DNA from: Thermoplasmatota archaeon
GTDB taxonomy: Archaea; Thermoplasmatota; Thermoplasmata; RBG-16-68-12; JAGMCJ01
DNA: 6,750 bases
Direction: 5' to 3'
Assembly (NCBI GenBank): GCA_022848825.1
Contig: JAJISH010000298.1
Span: forward strand, 1 to 6,750
The notes under the pieces were generated by a model, which saw only the letters and a list, made by a program, of their open reading frames with translations, ran no database searches and had not been told where the DNA came from. The translations under genes were made by a program, and so were the position numbers. Shown here one piece after another: positions 5,459 to 6,750 of this stretch (position 1 is its first letter; the number at the start of each line of letters is the position of its first letter).

Positions 5459-6640
5459 CTAGATGATATCGAGTTCCTTTCCGGCCTTCTCGAACGCGGC
5501 GAGGGCATCGTTGAGATCGTCCTTTGTGAGCCCGGCGTTCATCATGGTCCGTATTCTCGCCTTGTCCCTTGCCACCATCGGGAACACGATGGGAAGTGCG
5601 AATACACCCAGCTCGAAGGTTCTCTCCGAGAGGGCCTTGGCCTTGTGCGACTCGCCCACCATGACCGGCGTTATCGGGGTCTCGCTTTGACCGGTGTCAA
5701 AGCCCATCGAGTCGAGCTCTTTCTTGAAGTACTTCGTGTTGTCCCACAGGTTGTTCACGTGCTCTGGTTCTGTCTCGAGTACGTCGATTGCGGCGAACTG
5801 TGCAGCCGCGACCTGCGGCGGGTGGGATCCTGACAAGAGCCACGTTCTAGACTTGTTCAGCGCGAAGTTGACCAGATCCTGGGACCCCGCGATGAGGCCT
5901 CCCACGACACCGAATGCCTTGGAGAACGTCCCCATCTCCACGTCGATCTTGCCCGCGATGTCGAAGTGAGCGCCTATCCCCCTTCCATCGGGTCCTATGA
6001 CACCCTCTCCGTGGGCATCATCGACAAAGGTCATCGCCCCAACCTCGTTGGCAAGGTCTTGTATCTTGTCCATGTGCTGGATATCGCCATCCATCGAGAA
6101 AACGCCATCCGTCACGATGAGTATCTTGTTGTACTTCTTGTCCGCCTCCTTGAGCACATTCTCGAGCTCCCCCATGTCGCGGTGCGGGAATATCATCCTG
6201 TCCGACTTTGTGAGCCTGACGCCATCTATGATGGATCCGTGGTTGAGCTCGTCCGATATGATGACATCACCCTTCCCGGCCAGCTGCGGCACGAGCCCCG
6301 CATTCGCAGCGAAACCTGTCTGGTATATGAGCGAAGACTCGGTCATCTTGAAACTGGCGAGTTTCTTCTCCACCTTGAGGTGCAGGTCCATGTTCCCCGC
6401 GATGGGTCTGACCGAGCCAGAGCCCACGCCGTGAGTGTCTATGGCCTCCTTTGCAGCTTGCCTCAGTCTCGGATGGTTGCTCAGATTCAGGTAGTTGTTC
6501 GAGCAGAGCATTATCACGTCCTTTCCATCCACCCGGCATCTCGGTGCGGAGGGGCCTTCAAGAACGCGCAGTTTCCAGTCGAATCCGTTCTCAACGAGTG
6601 TCTGATATTCCTCCCGCATGAATCCGCTTGGATTTCTCAT
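5459..6640 (-). CDS. kbl: Glycine C-acetyltransferase (2-amino-3-ketobutyrate CoA ligase)
   Basis: This 393-residue PLP enzyme belongs to the alpha-oxoamine synthase group. With CoA it cleaves 2-amino-3-oxobutyrate, made by threonine dehydrogenase, into glycine and acetyl-CoA. Family features in order: CSNNYLNL (46-53), HGVGSGSVRPIAGN (70-83), ELNHGS with H134 stacking on the cofactor, VTDGVFSMDGD (176-186), VDDAHGEG (206-213), and TFSKAFG with the PLP-binding lysine K241. Length matches bacterial Kbl (about 398). The start is taken as the ATG at 6638-6640 because GGAGGAGGT lies 6 bases before it; an in-frame GTG at 6665-6667 would add nine residues but place this ribosome site inside the coding region. 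The close relative BioF (8-amino-7-oxononanoate synthase) is the main alternative, but the threonine dehydrogenase tail 59 bases upstream strongly favours Kbl. A separate promoter-bearing gap follows. Confidence 0.92.
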   Translation of the reverse strand: MRNPSGFMREEYQTLVENGFDWKLRVLEGPSAPRCRVDGKDVIMLCSNNYLNLSNHPRLRQAAKEAIDTHGVGSGSVRPIAGNMDLHLKVEKKLASFKMTESSLIYQTGFAANAGLVPQLAGKGDVIISDELNHGSIIDGVRLTKSDRMIFPHRDMGELENVLKEADKKYNKILIVTDGVFSMDGDIQHMDKIQDLANEVGAMTFVDDAHGEGVIGPDGRGIGAHFDIAGKIDVEMGTFSKAFGVVGGLIAGSQDLVNFALNKSRTWLLSGSHPPQVAAAQFAAIDVLETEPEHVNNLWDNTKYFKKELDSMGFDTGQSETPITPVMVGESHKAKALSERTFELGVFALPIVFPMVARDKARIRTMMNAGLTKDDLNDALAAFEKAGKELDII

Positions 6641-6646
6641 CTTCCT

Positions 6647-6655
6647 ACCTCCTCC
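6647..6655 (-). promoter_or_regulatory. kbl: Ribosome binding site that decides the kbl start
   Basis: GGAGGAGGT on the minus strand is followed by a 6-base spacer and the ATG at 6640. It is near-perfect against the archaeal 16S 3' end and rules in favour of this ATG over the upstream in-frame GTG at 6667. Confidence 0.75.
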
Positions 6656-6681
6656 ATTGGGCTTCACCTTTCACGCATTCG

Positions 6682-6693
6682 CCATAATTAAGC
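6682..6693 (-). promoter_or_regulatory. Possible weak promoter between tdh and kbl
   Basis: Reading GCTTAATTATGG on the minus strand, this AT-rich element sits about 48 bases before the kbl ATG and could serve as a TATA box giving a leader of some 20 bases with the ribosome site in it. The BRE position (GGAAT) is a weak match. Co-transcription from tdh is at least as likely. Confidence 0.25.
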
Positions 6694-6699
6694 ATTCCT

Positions 6700-6750
6700 C
6701 TATGGTTGGAACCAATCCATGTATAGGACGACCTTGCCGGAGTTGCCAGA
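6700..6750 (-). CDS. tdh: L-threonine 3-dehydrogenase, C-terminal end
   Basis: Only the last 16 codons and the TAG stop (6700-6702) are in the window; the gene continues beyond the right edge. The tail reads SGNSGKVVLYMDWFQP. Its SGxSGKVVL pattern is the usual final strand of zinc-dependent medium-chain dehydrogenases and closely resembles the C-terminus of bacterial threonine dehydrogenase (SGQSGKVILSWD in E. coli). The enzyme oxidises L-threonine with NAD to 2-amino-3-oxobutyrate, the substrate of Kbl, whose gene follows on the same strand. The fragment alone could come from another zinc alcohol/polyol dehydrogenase; the pairing with kbl makes threonine dehydrogenase the likely identity. 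Confidence 0.72.
   Translation of the reverse strand, partial: SGNSGKVVLYMDWFQP

Noticed and set aside
6641..6667. Upstream in-frame GTG start for kbl, adding nine residues
   Set aside because: The extra codons include the GGAGGAGGT ribosome binding site itself; the ATG at 6640 is 6 bases behind that site and gives the normal family N-terminus.
5966..6691. 241-codon open frame on the plus strand opposite kbl
   Set aside because: Antisense shadow of a confirmed PLP enzyme gene, no supporting start signals or motifs.

Overview
The window looks archaeal, most likely a moderate-GC euryarchaeon of the Thermoplasmatota type; this is inferred from gene content and signals, not from a marker gene. 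Pointers are BRE/TATA-type promoters (clearest at 5393-5407 and 698-712), purine-rich GGAGG ribosome binding sites, a short archaeal-type AhcY, a stand-alone Lrp/AsnC effector (RAM) domain protein, and a family 5 solute-binding protein with beta-sandwich domains and a C-terminal membrane anchor instead of a lipobox.

Every gene I can support lies on the minus strand, so transcription runs from high to low coordinates. In that order: the last 16 codons of a threonine dehydrogenase (6700-6750); kbl, glycine C-acetyltransferase (5459-6640); a 138-base gap with the best promoter of the window and a leader hairpin; a 776-residue surface-anchored solute-binding protein (2990-5320); an adenosylhomocysteinase-family enzyme (1707-2948); a PfkB-family sugar/nucleoside kinase 14 bases behind it (778-1692); a 113-base gap with a second good promoter; a 77-residue RAM-domain protein (431-664) coupled to a 106-residue three-helix membrane protein (99-419); and the first codons of purE (1-50). 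No stretch of 300 bases lacks a gene, and I see no tRNA, rRNA, CRISPR array or mobile element.

Three functional blocks emerge. Tdh and Kbl form the standard two-step threonine breakdown to glycine and acetyl-CoA. The AhcY-family enzyme and the PfkB kinase look like a methyl-cycle salvage pair: one splits a nucleosidyl-homocysteine and the other may phosphorylate the released nucleoside. The AhcY carries His-x-Glu-x-Lys at the substrate site instead of the classical His-x-Thr-x-Glu, which I recall being associated with S-inosylhomocysteine hydrolases; that is the most testable point here. The RAM protein and its membrane partner form a small uncharacterised unit next to purE. The solute-binding protein has its own promoter but no transporter permease or ATPase beside it in this window.

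Nothing here amounts to a clearly new system. The best leads are the predicted inosine-type salvage pair, the anchored orphan binding protein with its structured leader, and the RAM/membrane-protein pair.
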